A stretch of 64,000 nucleotides of DNA from Desulfobacterales bacterium. GTDB lineage: Bacteria > Desulfobacterota > Desulfobacteria > Desulfobacterales > JALSRD01. Positions 59,075-64,000 of this stretch are shown here, in pieces. The notes beneath the pieces are model-generated. The model searched no databases, was not told the origin of the DNA, and worked only from the letters and a program-made list of their open reading frames with translations. How positions within the stretch are numbered: the first letter of the stretch is position 1; every line of letters starts with the position of its first letter. The position numbers and the translations under genes were made by a program. The stretch lies in NCBI GenBank assembly GCA_026984935.1, contig JALSRD010000041.1, forward strand, positions 124,001-188,000, written 5' to 3'.

Positions 59075-61071
59075 ATGGATGACTTTAAGTTAATATCGGA
59101 ATTTACGCCTCAAGGGGACCAACCCGCGGCCATTGAAATATTGAGCCGCGGTATACGGGAAAAACTGCCCTGCCAGGTGTTGCTGGGCGTGACCGGCTCC
59201 GGGAAAACCTTTACCATGGCCAACGTGGTGGCCGCTGTCAACCGCCCGACGTTGGTTATTGCACCCAACAAAACCCTTGCCGCCCAGCTGTACGACGAGT
59301 TCAAGCAGCTTTTCCCCTACAACGCCGTCGAGTATTTTGTGAGTTACTACGATTACTATCAGCCCGAGGCGTATATCCCCTCTTCCGACACCTACATTCA
59401 GAAAGATTCCTCCATCAACGAGATGATCGACAAGATGCGCCATTCAGCCACCATGTCGGTCCTCACGCGTCGGGATGTCATCGTAGTGGCAAGCGTATCG
59501 TGCATCTTCGGCCTGGGTGCGCCGGAAGATTACCTTGCCATGCGGGTTGCGCTGGCGCAGGGCCAGGCTTTAGACCGTGAGCAGTTGCTCAAAGACCTGG
59601 TCGCCATGCATTACAAACGCAATGACATGGATTTTTACCGCGGCGTTTTCCGGGTGCGCGGGGACCGCGTGGAAATTTTTCCGGCGTACGAGGAAGAACG
59701 CGCCATCCGGGTGGACTTTTTCGGCGACCAGGTGGAGTCCCTCAGCGAAATCGATCCGTTGCGGGGCGATGTACTGGGAAATTTGAAAAAAACCGTTATT
59801 TTCCCGGCCAGCCACTATGTCAGCGCCCGTGCAACATTGAAACGCGCCTGTGAGACCATCCGCGGCGAACTCAAACAGCGCATTGCCGAATTCCGGTCCC
59901 AGGACATGCTGCTCGAGGCGCAGCGGATCGAAGAACGTACGGATTTCGACCTGGAGATGATCCAGGAACTGGGCTACTGCAACGGCATCGAGAATTACTC
60001 GCGCCACCTGACCGCCCGGGAACCCGGCGAACCGCCGCCCACGTTGCTGGATTACTTTCCCGATGACTATCTGGTTTTTATCGATGAAAGCCACATTGCC
60101 GTACCCCAGTTGCGCGCCATGTACCGCGGAGACCGTTCACGCAAGGAAACCCTTGTACGCTACGGCTTCCGGCTGCCGTCGGCGCTTGACAACCGGCCGC
60201 TCAAGTTCGAGGAGACCGCAGCGCGTTTCCAACAGGTGATCTTTGTCTCGGCGACTCCCGGCGAATACGAAATGCAGCAGGGCAGGGGTCACGTGGTAGA
60301 GCAGATCGTCCGGCCCACGGGTCTGCTCGACCCGCTTGTGGAAGTGCGACCGGCCGAAAAGCAGGTCGATGACCTGCTGGAGGAGATTCACCGCCACTGC
60401 CGACGTGACCAGCGCGTACTGGTTACCACGCTCACCAAGCGCATGGCCGAGGATCTCACCGAATACTATGGAGACATCGGAATCCGGGTGCGCTACCTGC
60501 ATTCCGATATTCATACGATGGCGCGTATGGAGCTGATTCACGACTTGCGCCGGGGAGCATTCGACGTGCTGGTAGGGATCAACCTGCTGCGCGAAGGCCT
60601 CGATATTCCGGAGGTCGCGCTGGTGGCCGTGATGGATGCGGACAAGGAGGGTTTTCTGCGGTCGGCGCGCGCATTGATCCAGACATTCGGCCGCGCGTCG
60701 CGCAATCTTGCGGGACGCGTGATACTCTACGCAGACACCGTGACGGCATCCATGCACCAAGCCATGGAAGAAACCCGCCGGCGCCGCAAAATCCAGGAAC
60801 GTTTCAACCGTGAACACCATATCGAGCCACACAGCGTGACCAAGGCCATCCATGCAGTTTTCGAAACCCCCACCGCTGCCGATGCGCAACCGGAAACCGG
60901 TATTGCCGAAGCTGTGAGCGCCTTTGTATCGCCGGATGAAATCGCCGCCGAGGCTGACCGCCTGCAACGGGAGATGCTCACGGCGGCCAGCCGACTGGAG
61001 TTCGAGAAAGCCGCCCAGCTGCGGGACCGCCTCAAGCAGCTCAATGAAAAGCTGCTCTTTGCCGTGCCGTG

Positions 61072-61072
<1 letters not shown>
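59075..61072 (+). CDS. uvrB: Excinuclease ABC subunit B
   Basis: [46 protein letters not shown]-terminal UVR motif. Confidence 0.98.
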
Positions 61073-63998
<2,926 letters not shown>

Positions 63999-64000
63999 TG

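Overview
The window is GC-rich and looks like a sulfate-reducer-type Desulfobacterota chromosome (inferred from gene content). From left to right it contains: an arg/dap/lys biosynthesis block (argD, argG, argH, lipoprotein, lysA, dapF, dapL, folK, pgsA); two tRNAs (Gly-GCC, Cys-GCA) followed by gene fragments (AMP-ligase/CapK-like, Mur ligase) and a GNAT gene; a long minus-strand cluster (transketolase-like, HisC-like aminotransferase, alanine dehydrogenase, 400-aa transaldolase-like, GntR/UTRA regulator, 2-aminoethylphosphonate-type ABC transporter) with two matches to the HutC-type operator GTnTAnAC; PiT/DUF47 phosphate transport and HAD hydrolases; a class II aldolase-like gene; two paralogous PEP-CTERM proteins, the first behind a near-perfect sigma-54 promoter; a surface glycan locus with a sulfotransferase; a NifS/NifU-type pair; pgi; an OmpA-like lipoprotein; a hybrid histidine kinase; an Mla/MCE lipid transport operon; a DUF2760-like gene with two Hsp70-like ATPases coupled to ispF; and uvrB, uvrC, mdh. 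The strongest leads are (1) a NifS-like protein that keeps the catalytic Cys region but has Asn-Pro where the PLP-binding His-Lys is expected, paired with a zinc-ribbon IscU/NifU; (2) the GntR/HutC-linked transporter/aminotransferase/transaldolase/transketolase cluster; (3) the Hsp70-Hsp70-DUF2760 operon; (4) a protein with two equal-length C-x30-CQLGxF repeats; (5) dispersed intergenic repeats and scrambled gene remnants beside the tRNAs. All calls come from reading the sequence; no database searches were run.
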